Assembly: GCA_015501595.1 (NCBI GenBank)
Contig: JADNRX010000100.1
Location: 1-64,000, forward strand
Reading direction: 5' to 3'
DNA: 64,000 nt
Origin: Hymenopellis radicata
Taxonomy: Eukaryota; Basidiomycota; Agaricomycetes; Agaricales; Physalacriaceae
This document shows positions 10,960-23,221 of the stretch, piece after piece (the first letter of the stretch is position 1; each line of letters begins with the position of its first letter). The translations under genes and the position numbers were made by a program. The notes under the pieces are model-generated. The model did not search any database. It worked only from the letters and a program-made list of their open reading frames with translations, and was not told the DNA's origin.

Positions 10960-12095
10960 AGTCACAGTCGTATGGGATCTATCCTGCATAAATCCAGTCG
11001 TCTCTCTGCTCCAAATCGTCGTCGATATCTGTTGCGGCATGTGCTACGATGCATGCTGGCAAATCGTATAGACTGCTCCATATTCCGAGCGTTACTCCCC
11101 AAGGGAGGGAGCGACGTGCGCGTCCAGGAATCGTCTGGACGGGGTTGTCTGACACGAGCGACAATAAGCGTAGGCGCGATGCCCTGGATTGCTTTCGATG
11201 TCGCACGAGTGAGTATAGACACACGTAAAACTGTAGGATATCATCAACGGGAAGATGAATCCAAATTCGCCGTCCGATTGAGAGTTTACACTGACGACCA
11301 GACCAATAAAAAAGGCAGAATACAGGAAGGCCGATTCTACGAGGATTTCGATGATGCCCCGGTACGTTTTGAGACTCGCGCGTACGCCGTTAAGCCCTAT
11401 CAAGCGGAAAAGAATGAGGGAGGTGCACAGTATGTTTGTGACGGCCGGCACTGTATAGTAAAGCTCCAAGTAACAAAGCAGAGCCAGCGCCGGTATATCC
11501 ATTGTACCGCAAATGGCGACTAGTGGGGAAGCGTGAGAGCAGAGACGCGATATGAACAAAGTAATCCACCTATTTCCGCTAGCAGGCATAGAATGAGAGC
11601 GGTCAAAATCTTCCAGTTTCGTCCATACAATATCCAACAACGCCACACCTAGACAGAAACACTGAGACGTAGAGATGTGCATAGTCAAATAAACTTACGA
11701 GAAGCAAATCAGCCAGGATGACATTGATACCGGCAAGCCGGTCGACGACTCTCGCTGGACCCACAGGGCCGTCGATTGAAAACGATGTGCCTTTGGCAAT
11801 GAATACGGTATTCAAAATCTTCCAGTTCAACCCCATTATGACTGTGATCGAGCACCAAAAGTATGTTATAACACCGGCGAAAACGATTCGCTTGCGAGTG
11901 AGGCTAGTGCTTCTAACTGTAAAACCAGTGCATTAATGGGGAATGAGGAATGAGGAGAAGAAGGAGAGTCAGTACCTACATGGCAACCAAGAAGATGCAT
12001 GTGTGGATAGCATGGAGGAAGATGAAGAGAATTGTAGCATTTAGCACAGCCGCGTTGTAGTTCGAATAGAATCAATCTACTTCTGAGGACATGAC
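10960..12095 (-). pseudogene. basidiomycete-type multi-span membrane protein, probably damaged
   Basis: The family is recognised by its pattern: NYNAAVLNATILFIFLHAI (span 1), a loop, RLAGINVILADLLL then, across an intron with a clean GTAAGT donor, VWRCWILYGRNWKI, then YYTVPAVTNILCTSLILFRLI, AFLYSAFFIGLVV, and the late motif GIAPTLIVARV...RPDDSW. These belong to a widespread uncharacterised mushroom family of about seven membrane spans. Two faults are visible. The first ATG frame (MSSEVD) meets a TGA before NYNAAV, and the end that looks conserved (DIDDDLEQRDDW) is in a different frame from RPDDSW. It may be a pseudogene or carry assembly indels. Its 5' flank is the repeat shared with 3.0 kb. 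Confidence 0.6.
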
Positions 12096-12147
12096 TTTGT
12101 TGAGACAAGGCTCGCCTCGGTCTGCCCTCTTTATAGCCAATTTAATC

Positions 12148-12660
12148 ATCGGTCGTCAGATTGGCCCGGATCCGAAGTACAAGGAGCAGATCGAACCTAA
12201 GAGGCAAAGACGAGCTGCCGGTCGCGAGATATCGGAGCATCACAAACCAGGAGAGGCGCGTCGAATTTGCCGCGGGTTTGACGTCTTCTTTTTAGCAGCT
12301 TCCGCTGTCCAACATGTAGTCGCTAGCCAGAGAACTGCTCTAGAAAGTCTCGTCACGATCTTCACTGTCGGAAGCCTTCGAGGTATCACTGGGAGTCATT
12401 GAAGAAGTACACTGTCGGCCTGACATACCTCCGATTGCCGCTAAGTCTAGACAAGTAGTACTCGCTGGACAAACTTGTATGGCGGTTTTTGACCGGAGAA
12501 ATCCATCGGTAGTGGCAAAGGCAAGAGAACGACTTGGCGGTTGAGAGCAGCGTTGCGATTTCCGCCTGCAGATAGGACCCGGGTAGGCACTGATAAGATT
12601 AGATCGAGACATGAAATTTCTCGATTCGTTTGAAAATCACTTTTAGTTGCTACTTCCATC
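12148..12660 (+). repeat. ADE13 5' flank, duplicated at 3.0 kb
   Basis: This region directly upstream of ADE13 matches 3023-3510. It holds no supported ORF and ends at the ADE13 start codon. It should contain the ADE13 promoter; no clear TATA box is seen. Confidence 0.75.
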
Positions 12661-14515
12661 ATGGACGGCTTCGATACCTACCAGACGCCGCTTTCCAGGT
12701 AGGTTGTGTCGGTATTATTCTGCTTATCTGTTAACATCCATCGTAGCCGCTATGCCAGCAAGGAGATGGCCCACTTGTTCTCCCCTTCTGCAAGTTACTT
12801 GATCGTTGTTCCATCTATTCTTATCTCAAAGTCTCTTGTAGAACCGATTTTTCACCTGGCGAAAACTATGGCTAAATCTTGCCATCGCCGAGAAAGAACT
12901 TGGTCTTCCCATCTCGGAGGAAGCTATCCAACAGATGAAGCAGAATCTGGTACGTTATATCCATAATGTAAACCTATTCGTTAAAAGTTTTCACCAGACC
13001 TTGACACCTGAGCAATTCGAAATCGCTGCTCAGGAGGAAAAGAAACGTCGCCACGATGTCATGGCCCATGTTCATACGTTTGGGACCGTTGCGCCAGCTG
13101 CAGCGGGTATCATTCAGTACGTTCCGACAGATTACACCAACCGATCTTGTACCTTAATGCCAATAGCCTTGGAGCAACGTCCTGCTATGTCACGGAGTAT
13201 GTCCAAAGTGCCAACTCGTCCCAAAATTCCATCCTCACCCCGATATCAATAGTAATGCCGACCTCATCTTCCTACGCACTGGCCTGGACTACCTCATCAG
13301 ATCTCTTTCTATTCTGATCTCGCGCCTGTCCTCGTTCGCGGCTCAGTACCGGGACCTCCCGACATTAGGATTCACGCATTTCCAGCCTGCCCAATTGACC
13401 ACTGTTGGAAAACGAACGACTCTTTGGATTCAGGAGCTGCTTTGGGATCTGCGCAACATCAAACGCGCTCGCGACGACATAGGTTTCCGTGGCGTTAAAG
13501 GTACTACAGGTACCCAGGCCAGTTTCTTGTCTCTCTTCGACGGAGACCACCAGAAGGTAATCTAGGCCCTTCCATGTCAGAGTGCTTACCTCACTCTTTT
13601 TCAAAGGTCGAGGATTTGGACAGACTTGTCACGAAGCTCTCAGGTTTTGAATACGCGTACCCGGTGACATCCCAGACGTACTCTAGGAAGATCGACGTCG
13701 ATGTTCTGTCGCCCTTAGCTTCCCTTGGTGCAAGCGCTCACAAGATTGCGACAGATCTCCGACTTCTCGCCAACTTGAAGGAGGTCGAAGAGCCTTTCGA
13801 ATCGACGCAGATCGGGTCATCCGCCATGGCGTACAAACGAAACCCGATGCGTTCTGAGCGCGTCTGCAGTTTGGCGCGTCACCTGATGGTGCTCCATCAA
13901 AATGCGCTCATGACTTCCAGTGTTCAATGGTTCGAACGGACTCTCGATGACAGGTAACTGGAACGTTATTTGTTATCTTGCATATTCTCAAACTATGTAG
14001 TGCAAATCGTCGCATTACGCTTCCTGAAGCTTTCCTGACAGCCGACATCGTCATCTCGACTCTCCAGAACATCTCGGAAGGTCTCGTCGTCTATCCCAAG
14101 GTCATCGCCCGGCGTATATCCCAAGAACTCCCGTTCATGGCAACTGAGAACGTCATCATGGCCATCGTCAAGAAGGGTGGTGACCGACAAGAGGCGCACG
14201 AGAAGATTCGCGTTAGTCTGGATTTATCCTTCTCCTTCAGACCCTGATACGCCGCGTTAGGTTCTATCACACGAGGCCGCCCACCAGGTCAAGCAGCTCG
14301 GCTTGGAGAATGATCTAATTGCTCGTATCAAAGCCGACAGCTATTTCGACCCAATTAAGGGTGATCTGGATGCTCTCTTGGACCCCCAAAGTTTCATCGG
14401 ACGCGCTCCTGAGCAGGTTGACGCGTTTTTGAAGGACTGGGTAGAGCCCGCGCTTGCTGATGCTGAGTTGCAGCAAGCGATCAAGACGGCGGCCAAAGTT
14501 GAATTGAATGTTTGA
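12661..14515 (+). CDS. ADE13: adenylosuccinate lyase
   Basis: The enzyme splits SAICAR and adenylosuccinate, releasing fumarate, in purine (AMP) synthesis in the cytosol. Exon 1 (12661-12698) encodes [12 protein letters not shown]. Exon 2 starts at 12747 ([14 protein letters not shown]). The next intron (12790-12841) has a GC-AG pair (GCAAGT...GTAG); reading through gives [20 protein letters not shown] as the family requires. Later exons carry [43 protein letters not shown] and the fumarase-superfamily signature [10 protein letters not shown] at about 13819-13850. The last exons encode the C-terminal domain ([15 protein letters not shown]...), ending KVELNV at 14515. Length and motif order match a complete, functional enzyme. 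The 5' flank was duplicated to 3.0 kb together with the exon-1 edge. Confidence 0.97.
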
Positions 14516-14810
14516 AGATGAAGATGGGAAAGAATGTGCTGATAGATCTGATTATTGTTAATGTATACGACTTCTTGACGATTCATGTACCTATGGCTTG
14601 CCGCTCTGAAAGCAATAGTGGACATTACGTAAGAACCGTTCTTTGACACTCACAATCATCACCTTTCATCCGTTCTCCCCCGGCGTGGCTCACAAGAGCA
14701 GTGCGCGTGAGGACACAGAGGCACTCAAAGCTGGACCGCGGACAGGCGTCACCCTTACGACGCCTTTACTGTACACGTCAATTCCAACTGCCGAAGAATT
14801 TGGGTGGCAA

Positions 14811-16253
14811 ATGGCCGTTAATGAGTTGAAAAGGACGCGCGAGATTCCGGTATGTAGGTCTCGTGTACACCTCAGTGCAGAGCTTCAATCTACTCTAGGC
14901 AGCGCATCGCGTTCCTCAGGAGATTATAGATATAATCATCGACCATGTCCACTCCGATAAGAAATCCCTCTCCACACTTGCCCTTGTTGGTCGGGGTTGG
15001 TTACGCAGTGCACGGTTCCACTTGTTTGGGGTTGTGGAACTGCACGAAACGTTTTGCCTTCAAGAAGGAGACGAATCTGACGGATCTTACGACTCTGACG
15101 ACTCAAGCTACAACAGTGGGACGTTCTATAGTTGGGATAATTGTCTGAAACGTGTACATGCGGGTCTTGACATCGTGCGCACGTCCCCAGAAATCGCGTC
15201 TTTCATCCGCTCGGTGAACCTTCATGTACTCGACGAGGGCTCAATTGTCAGAGGATGCGAGTTCCTCTCATACCTTCCGAATCTCCGCTCGGTCTCCTTC
15301 GACCGCGTAGATTGGCTTCACGTCATCTACCCGCAATCATTCGTTACAGATTTTTTCGTCTCAGTTGCTCCCAGAGTGGAATGCCTATCCCTTCACGACG
15401 TGCAATTCGTCGATACCGCCGACTTCTTGGCTTTCGTTGCGGCATTTCGAAACGTGAGGGAGCTGTCCTTCACGCGCGTCAGATGGGGTGCTTGGCAGAA
15501 CGGGTCGCCTCCACCTCAACCGATATTTCGTGATCTTCCACTACAGTCTTGCAACAAGGTGTCGCGTTTGACACAGCTCAGCTTCTCGACGTGCGCTTCT
15601 TTCACTGTCAGCACCATCATGGAGATGGTAACTAAACCGGGTGTTGAACTAGAGAAAATAAAGATTCACTGGGAATCAGAGCTCAAAGATAATTTACCGA
15701 ACTATCTAAAGTACTTTGACTCCGTTGGACCCAATCTGCGCGCTCTCGAGTTGGTTGCAACTTATGCGGTTGCGCTCCAGGACCCGGCTCGTATGTTAAG
15801 CTTCCGCATTGCAAAAGTAGCCTTCTTCTAATGTTGTTTCCAGCTGTCGTGAAACTGTTGTCCAAGTTTCGGCAGCTCTCGTCATTTCTGATCGACATCT
15901 CAGAATGTGACTCAGAGCTCGGTATGGATTCTTGGTTTGCGCCAATCCTCGAGGCTGTGGCCGACGCGTCCTCTCCTCATCTTACGGCGTTTATAATTCG
16001 CTGTTTTCTACATCGCGATGGGCATCGGAACCAATTCCTTCCTTACGCTACACTTGACACAGTTCTTTCCAACCGTTCCCGGTTTCCGAAGTCTGTGAAG
16101 TTATCTATCATGGTCTGCGGGCTTGTGCCTCGGAGATTCGGTATGATCTGTAGGAACGAGCAGGTCGCGGAGATCCGATGTCAAGAGCTTGAAAAGGAGT
16201 TTCCGAAGTTATCTAAGGCCGGTATGCTGGATGTGCGACGCTCGCCGCTTTGA
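14811..16253 (+). CDS. F-box/LRR-like protein 1 of the large family
   Basis: Exon 1 (14811-14849) is MAVNELKRTREIP. A 49-base intron leads to exon 2, which opens with the F-box: AAHRVPQEIIDIIIDHVHSD, then LSTLALVGRGWLRSARFHLF. The body has the family's repeated blocks: LDIVRTSPEIASFIRSVNL, FLSYLPNLRSVSF, VAPRVECLSL, FRNVRELSF. A second intron (about 15790-15842) joins to VVKLLSKFRQLSSFLIDI and the tail AYATLDTVLSNRSRFP...KAGMLDVR. The two-intron plan (after the N-terminal ~13 residues and before the LLxKCRQLSSF block) is shared by every member in this window. Role: probable SCF substrate adaptor; target unknown. All frames join without a lesion. Confidence 0.8.
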
Positions 16254-16479
16254 ATAGTGAGTGCGTTCAAACGAAGTATTTGTTGAGTTAGGTTACACAT
16301 TGCCTAGGTCGTGAAATTGTTGTCCTATAATCGTTGTAACTGTATATTTTACCAAAGTTGTCGCAGGAGTGAAAGGTGTGTGTACATGTTCTCGGCCACA
16401 GGAAAATCATGCAGAGGATGGTCACCTACTAAGTACCATCGGATTATTGAACTCCATAGCGCTTGGAGCAAGAGACCTG

Positions 16480-16715
16480 TCTGACACAAGTTGCTTCCTA
16501 GTCTTTGCAAAATTATGCGTTATGATGTGGGATGAGCACTGAGCAGCGGACGCGTGTTAGAGATCAGAAAGGCTGTGTGCAGGTCCCTCGAGGAGTCGAT
16601 GCCTAAGGCGCTGAAGGCAGGCTAGGCTTGTTTGAGAGATGCAAGGAGACACAATGACCACCACATACGGCTGTAGCGTTTAGCTAGGCATAGTTACTTC
16701 AATTGTTTCTCCTGC
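16480..16715 (+). pseudogene. 3'-end relic of an F-box family gene
   Basis: The stretch matches the last part of the gene at 61627-62935: AAGTTGCTTCC-AGTCTTT..., then the block for LEESMP-TLKAG, and even downstream DNA (CATAGTTACTT). Stop codons and indels interrupt it, and no 5' part is present. Confidence 0.6.
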
Positions 16716-17298
16716 TCGTGTGTTACAGAGACTCTTGGTGTCCCTACGAGCACGTGAGTGGGACAGAGGAAAAAGAAGAGGTTAGATTCAAAATGGCCTT
16801 CGGGCACTTTCTGTCAGGTCCTTGGTGGGCCAAAGACCTTGCACAGGGCCTCATTTTTGGCCCAAAATGTCCGACTTGCTGAACGAACCTCTTCACGACG
16901 TAGCCGTGAATTGCGACGCGCCAGGCGCGACGTAGCATCAGCTAGGAGAGGAATAAAGGTCCTCGTGAGAGATTCCGCGCCACCAGATGCCGACCCACGT
17001 CGCGTTGGTGGTGCACGGTAATCATGCAATGATCAAAGGTTGGGAGTGTGGGCCAACTGTTACTCAGGCCAGCGCCTACGGCCTACCTACCCAAAGCGGC
17101 TTTCTGTACGACCAAATGTGCGGATTGCCTTTCCATGGGCCAAAAATTTACGACAAATTAACAGACCTTCGACAAAATGGCCAAAATGTACGACGACAAA
17201 AAGTTGACAAAAAGATCGATTCTTGGGGGGCATGCCGGGTCGGAGGTCTGTGGATAATGTAAGCGGCAAGATTTAGACTACTACGCCCATCACGCGAA
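16716..17298. other. intergenic, no gene seen
   Basis: Only short frames are open. The last 60 bases before 17299 serve as the 5' flank of the next F-box gene. Nothing else is recognised. Confidence 0.4.
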
Positions 17299-18667
17299 AT
17301 GACCAAGGCCGCAGATCCTCCGGTATTACCTTGTTGTTTCTCTCAACGGACTGTTCTAACATTCTTCAGGCTGCCCTGCGTCTTCCTCAAGAAATCATCG
17401 ATATCATCATAGATCACTGTCACTCTGACAAGGGCGCCCTTTCCGTTCTTGGCCTTGTCAGTTGGTCATGGCTGCACTCTGCACGTCGCCATCTATTTGC
17501 GAGAGTAGAACTGCGTGAGCTCTATTGCGACCCAATTGTGCGGGAGCCAGCAGACCAAGCATTTGGCCCTTTCTGGAGAGTCGACTTTGGGCTGCAGATT
17601 ATAACACGTTCGCCGGCCATTGCTTCCTGCATTCGCTTCGTGCAGATCAGGGCGGAGGCTGAGGAGTTTATCGCCCCAGGATTCCGGTTCTTGTCTCACC
17701 TTCCCAATCTACGCGCTCTCTCCTTGATAGACATTTTCTGGCCTCTTCTTAAACCCAAACACGTACCGACCATCCTGAAAGGCATAGCCACTGTCGCCCC
17801 TGCCTTGGAAGAACTTTCCCTCACTTTCGTAACATTCGTGAATACCGCCGACCTCGCAGTTTTCGTTCGCGCCTTTCCAAAAGTCAAGCGGGTATCCTTC
17901 TCATCCTGTTCATGGCACGATCACTCGTCGACGCCGTCTGTATTTCGTGAACTCCCAAATTTGCCGGTGCAAACATTAATTTGCTTGGAACGTGTCACCA
18001 TCCACAACTACCCTCCGAGTCCACAACCTATTTTGGAGTTGCTTCTTCAGCGCGACGCGTTCAAGCTAGACTTGAAGGGGGTAAACATTTTTTGGGAAAC
18101 GGATCTCGACTGCTTGGCGAACTTCTCCATGTATGAGAAGTTCTTCAATGTTGTTGGAACCAACCTACAGACCCTGGAACTGGATGTGCGCGTACTGGAC
18201 CATCATAAGCCGATGGTAGGTTGGCATCTGCCTGCAACGCTGCGCATGGCTTACTATTTCATTCAGCTATCATCCAGCTTTTGTTCAAATGCCGACAGCT
18301 GTCGTCTTTCTCAATTAATATTTGTTACCGGCAGCGCTCCACGCCCGTCAAGTGGTTCGAAGCCATTCTCGAAACTGTGACCGCCTCGTCTGCTGCTAGC
18401 CTCAAGGAGTTCATCATTCACTGCGATTTGAGGGTAGACATTGAAAGGAACAAATGTATTCCTTGGCACAAAGTCGATGACGTGCTTTCTAACGCAATGC
18501 GGCTACCGGTTTTTATTAAGTTCGAACTTGTGGATTGTTATATTGACATGAAAGACGGGCCGTGGCTGGACTCGAGCATTAGGGAAGCTGTGTACGGCCG
18601 TCTCAAAGAGTTGACGCCTAGACTGCTACAGACGGGTGTGCTCAGAATACGGGAACATGAGAAGTAG
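17299..18667 (+). CDS. F-box/LRR-like protein 2
   Basis: Exon 1 (17299-17322) is MTKAADPP; intron 17323-17369; exon 2 opens AALRLPQEIIDIIIDHCHSD with LSVLGLVSWSWLHSARRHLF (F-box). Family blocks follow: LQIITRSPAIASCIRFV, FLSHLPNLRALSL, TVAPALEELSL, NTADLAVFVRAFPKVKRVSF, LLLQRDAFKLDLKG, FFNVVGTNLQTLEL. The second intron starts at GTAGGT (18216). Compared with the paralogue at 33-34 kb one C is missing just before this donor, so the usual acceptor (18266) would shift the frame. The next CAG, 11 bases on (18277), restores it to LLFKCRQLSSFSINI. The protein ends RLLQTGVLRIREHEK. Closest paralogues are at 33.3, 51.1 and 63.2 kb. Confidence 0.76.
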
Positions 18668-18967
18668 TTGTAGACACGATGTCGGGTTGCGAGGTCATTT
18701 TCGCAAAATTCGAGACTCGACATTCATTTTGTGCGGAATCTATCTCTCCCAATACTTCCCTTGAAGCACGAGTATTCAAACGAAAATGCGGTAACCTTGA
18801 TGTGGACGGACTCAATCTGAATTATGTAAGACGTGCTGAGCATCCTTCGAACTTTCATCATCTACGCACGCAGTTGGCGGCCCTCTTGCAAACCACCTTA
18901 CTCCCAATAGCTTCAAAGTACCCGTCTGTGTCATCATTTGGTATTTAGAACGACCTCCTCTCGCACG

Positions 18968-20457
18968 ATGATGGAAGAGGATCTTCCGGTACGTAGGCCT
19001 AGTGCAATCATCTTGCTGGTTATATACCGAACTGACATATTACAGGCCGCTCACAGAGTGTCAGAAGAAATCGTCGACCTAATAATTGACCAGTGTCATT
19101 CAGACCACAAAGCTCTTTCCGTCTTCGCTCTCGTCAGTCCATCGTGGTTGTACATGGCACGCCGGCGTCTGTTTGCAAAAGTATGCCTACACGAAGACGT
19201 TGATGATGATGATGATGATGATGATGACCTGGAAACGGACACTAGTAACTCCTCCGCATCGCCTCAGGTCCCAGTCGATCCACTACAGAGACTCAATACT
19301 GGTTTGGAGATAATAGCGGCATCACCGGAGATTGCATCCTCCATTAGAACGTTGCATGTCTATCATGACAAGAGGTCGTACGCGTGCGCCGTGGTGCAGA
19401 AATCATTCGAGTTCCTTTCCCACCTCCCCCGTCTCCGTGTCCTCATTCTTGCTATTTCCTTCGCGAAAGGCCTCGATAGACACAACGTAGCGGTCTTCCG
19501 CGAAGGCGTGATCGCTATCGCGCCCACCTTGGAAAAGCTTGTCCTCATCGATGTCGATTTCGCCCACTGTGTAGAGTTTTGGGATTTCGTTCACGCATTT
19601 CCCAGACTCAGAGAGTTGTCCCTCTCATCCATCGCATGGAGAGAGATACCGATTGCGGAGCAGGTGCCTACCTCCGTCTTCCATGAACTTCCAGCTCAGC
19701 TATGTAAGCAGCCACCATGTCTGGAACGGGTTATCCTCGAGAGATGCACCCCGTCACAAGGTATTATCATAGGGTTATTGCATAGAGATGCTTTCCAGCT
19801 TGGCTTGGAGACTATTGGATTACACTGGAACCGCGATCTGGAGGCCAATCTTCCTGCCTACGAGAAACTTTTCGCTGTTATCGGACCCGCACTTAGGTCC
19901 ATTAATCTGGAGGTCTATCATCATCCTGATGCTTCTGGTGTGTTCTATCCCCAAACATTGGCTTTATCCTCATTTTCTCACATAGCTATGGTCCGACTGT
20001 TATTAAAATGTCAGCAGCTCACGTCCTTCTCAATCAACATTGACCGTATGATGCATGGGGCGCTCCACGGTGACTTCAACTTCCACACTGAAACATTGTG
20101 TCTTTTCGAGTCCATTCTGGAGGCTCTGGAGGAATCGTCATCGTCGCACCTCCAGGAGTTCCATATCTGCATTATGAGTTTATACTCAGATCCTGCCCTC
20201 GATTTCTTCCCTGGGCCAAACTTGACATAGCTCTTTCCGACACGAATCGCTTCCCAGTCATCAATGAGCTGTGTGTTATGATATCATTACGCTTCCAATT
20301 CAATCCCTCTCTCAGTCTGCGCTCTCAAAGACTTCACCGCTTCCGAAATGAAGATGGAGCAGATGCACTCATCTGTGCAGATCTCGAAGGGTTGATGCCT
20401 AGAGTGTCCAAGGCGGGTATTCTGCGTATAGCGCCATTGAGTAGAATCACATTGTGA
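18968..20457 (+). CDS. F-box/LRR-like protein 3, frame break near the end
   Basis: Exon 1 (18968-18988) is MMEEDLP; after a 50-base-class intron exon 2 reads AAHRVSEEIVDLIIDQCHSD, LSVFALVSPSWLYMARRRLF. A run of nine Asp codons (GAT/GAC repeats near 19201-19230) is inserted before the LRR-like blocks (LEIIAASPEIASSIRTL, FLSHLPRLRVLIL, IAPTLEKLVL, FPRLRELSL). Intron 2 (19938-19985, 48 bases) has no stop and is a multiple of three, so it can be retained in frame. The frame stops at 20230, yet the family end (RFLPWAKLDIALSDTNRFP...KAGILRIAP) continues in another frame to 20457, implying a one-base lesion or error near 20185-20205. If real, the protein loses its last ~80 residues. Confidence 0.72.
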
Positions 20458-20685
20458 CAGGAGCTCAGTCAAGGCACGCTGTACTGTACTTAGTAGTACT
20501 AAAACAAACAAGTTTGTCCAACAATGGTTGATGGGCTCAGCCTCAAATCTAGGGTGTTTGGCCAGCTCATTTGATTTCAGAATCTGTCCTGGCAAAGCTA
20601 GGACATCTCGAGCAGTGTGGGCATGCTGATGTTGGGTTGATCGAGAAATTTACGCCGATCACTGATTTTGCTCTTGACTTTCATC

Positions 20686-23079
20686 ATGCCTCGCGAAAAC
20701 CGAAAAAGAGGAAAGAAACACAAGAAACCTGCAGCTGAGCCAGATGTTGCGGAGGAGGAAGTCAGCATCGAGCAGCCCGAGGAGGCAGAGGCCGGTCCAT
20801 CTTGGATTGTACAGAAACCCGAGCATACGGTCGAGACGGACGCGGAAGCGCCTTTTGGCTATCTGGACGCCGATGTAAAGGCCTATTTCAGGACGGTTGA
20901 TGTCCAAATGCGCCAATGGCAGGATGGATCCGCTGACATTGAAGAGGGTGGGTGTCCCTAGATCTAGACGTCTTTGGCTGTCATTAACCCGCGTTGTAGA
21001 TGAAAAACGTGCATTTTTCTTGGCTGCCCTCACCGAAATGAACGAAAAGGAGATGCAACTGGCAACGGACCCCGACTGTTCGATTATCTTGGAGCGCGTC
21101 GTGCACTCTATGGATGATTTTGCGCGAAGAGTATTTGCGGATCGCCTGGCTGGTTCGTGAGTCTTCGTTATGCTACTCGTCTACATCTTATTCAATGAAC
21201 TCGTAGATACGAAGTCCTGTCCAAACACAGATTTGCGTCCCATGTCATTCAGACTCTCATCAGTGTAGCTGGAGAAACTGTGACGCGAGAAACTAAAGGA
21301 AAATTCCCTGCGGATTCTCCACCAGACTTACGGACAATGACAGAACTCCTGCTGGATATCTCTGATGTGACTACATTAATGCTCTAGCAATCCATTGTGC
21401 TAAATGTCTGTAGGAACTCATCCCGTCGCTCTCCATTTTATTGAATGACGCCTTCGCTTCCCATATCGTCCGCGCTCTGCTATCACTCCTCGCAGGGCTA
21501 CCCTCGACTATGCCCTCGAACACGCAGTCCAAGAAGAGCAAGCAATGGAAGGACAGGCAAGGAGAGATGCGGAATTTGTTTGAGGCCCATGACAAGATTG
21601 AAAAACCAGTCGTGCCCCCATCGTTCGGTGAAAAGGCGGCCACTGCGATTCGCATGTGCCGGAAGTCAATGTCTGCCAACGAAGTCAGAGCATGCGCTGC
21701 TAGTAAAGTTGCATGTCCTGGCCTAGATGTACGTTAACCTAGGTTGCTTCTCGGTGTACTAACGTCTACGTAGGTTCTCCTTGTCGTAGAGGCAAACACC
21801 GGGCTGTCCAACGAACCGGGCAGCTTGATGGATTCTGTAACAACAGGCATCGTAGCTGACATCTGTAAGTTGCAGGCGAAATAGCTTGTCCGGAAACTGA
21901 TAATCCTGATAGTGTCCGGCAGACCACCTCCTGCAGAACCATCGTCGTATATAACGACGCTTCTCAAGGACACCACGTCTTCCCATTTATTAGAGACGGT
22001 TCTTATCCATGCGCCTCAGCCCGTCTTTGACGCGCTCTGGGCTAATCATCTATGTCGCAACGGAGACTCTGGAAAAGTAGCTGTCCACCCTGTGAGCAAT
22101 TATGTGCTTGCCCGCGCGGTTCCAAGGGCAAATGAGACGCAGCTGAACAACTTGGGTCGCTCCTGGTGGCCGAAAGCGGTTAAAGCGGGGCGCATGGGAG
22201 TGGTCAAGGCAGTTGTCGACCGAGCAGCCGAGCTTAAGCAAGGAGCTGAAGGGCTCTGGGCAAGCGTCAAGGTTGCCTTCGGTGTTGGAGAAGACTGTAA
22301 GACCGAGGAAGCTATCAATTGCGTTCTATGCCTCAAGACGGTCGAGGTAAACTGCATACCCACTCGTGTATGTATCACAATACTGACGGACGTCTATGTA
22401 GGACTTTCGGGCTACAGAAGAACCTGAACCTAATGTTCAGGGAGCCCTGTTACTACAATCCCTCCTCCGTCTACCAGATCCCCACAACTCCGATCTTATT
22501 GAAGACATACTAGGTCTTCCACTACCATCCCTCAAGTCGCTCGCTCAGCATCCGGTCTCATCCCGTATCTTGGATGTACTCTTAGACGCTGAGAGCGTGC
22601 CTAAGAAGGCCAAAACACGCTTTGTCATGGCGTGGCTAGGTCACTACCACGAGCTCGTCGATGACCGGATCGGGAGCCGCGTTGGGGAGCGGTGTTGGAA
22701 ATGGTGTGATACGTATACAAAGGAGAAAATTGCGCGGAGCGTCATGGATCAGGAGCAGGCCCTCGCGGCGTCCTTCTACGGGAAGTACTTTGCGCGGGGG
22801 CTGAACTTGTATTTGCTCAAGAAGAAACCCTATGAATGGCGGGACTTTGTTACGGGGCAAGCACACAAGACGGAGGTCGCGAAGCCTGTTGAGAAGCAGG
22901 AATCGGTGGTGGTGAAGGCGGAGACAACATCACCGAAGAAGAAGAGGAAACAAGAGGAGGACGAGATTGATGTTTTGTTCAAGAAGGCGAAGAAGTCACA
23001 TAAGGGCGCGCTGGAAGGCTCGGAGGTTGTGCTCCAGGCTGACATCAAGCCTCCACCGATGTCGACGCCACAGTTTTAG
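20686..23079 (+). CDS. NOP9: NOP9, nucleolar Pumilio-repeat protein
   Basis: Nop9 is a nucleolar PUF-like RNA-binding protein needed for 18S rRNA processing and 40S assembly. The N-terminus is basic ([14 protein letters not shown]), followed by an acidic linker and [17 protein letters not shown], a Nop9 hallmark. Pumilio-like repeats follow over several exons: [90 protein letters not shown]. The C-terminal tail is lysine-rich with a likely nuclear localisation signal ([12 protein letters not shown]). Introns lie at about 20947-20999, 21158-21207, 21371-21413, 21730-21774, 21867-21911 and 22348-22402. All joins keep frame, and the total length suits the family. Confidence 0.92.
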
Positions 23080-23221
23080 CAGCAATACGGGCCGCCCCGT
23101 TGGGTGATCATGGTAAGAAGAAACGGAGACATTGATACCCATTTCGCTCTGCAGCCACTTGAAAAAGTACAATACCTGTAATTGTACATCACTGTTATCT
23201 GTACACCTACACCTTACATCT

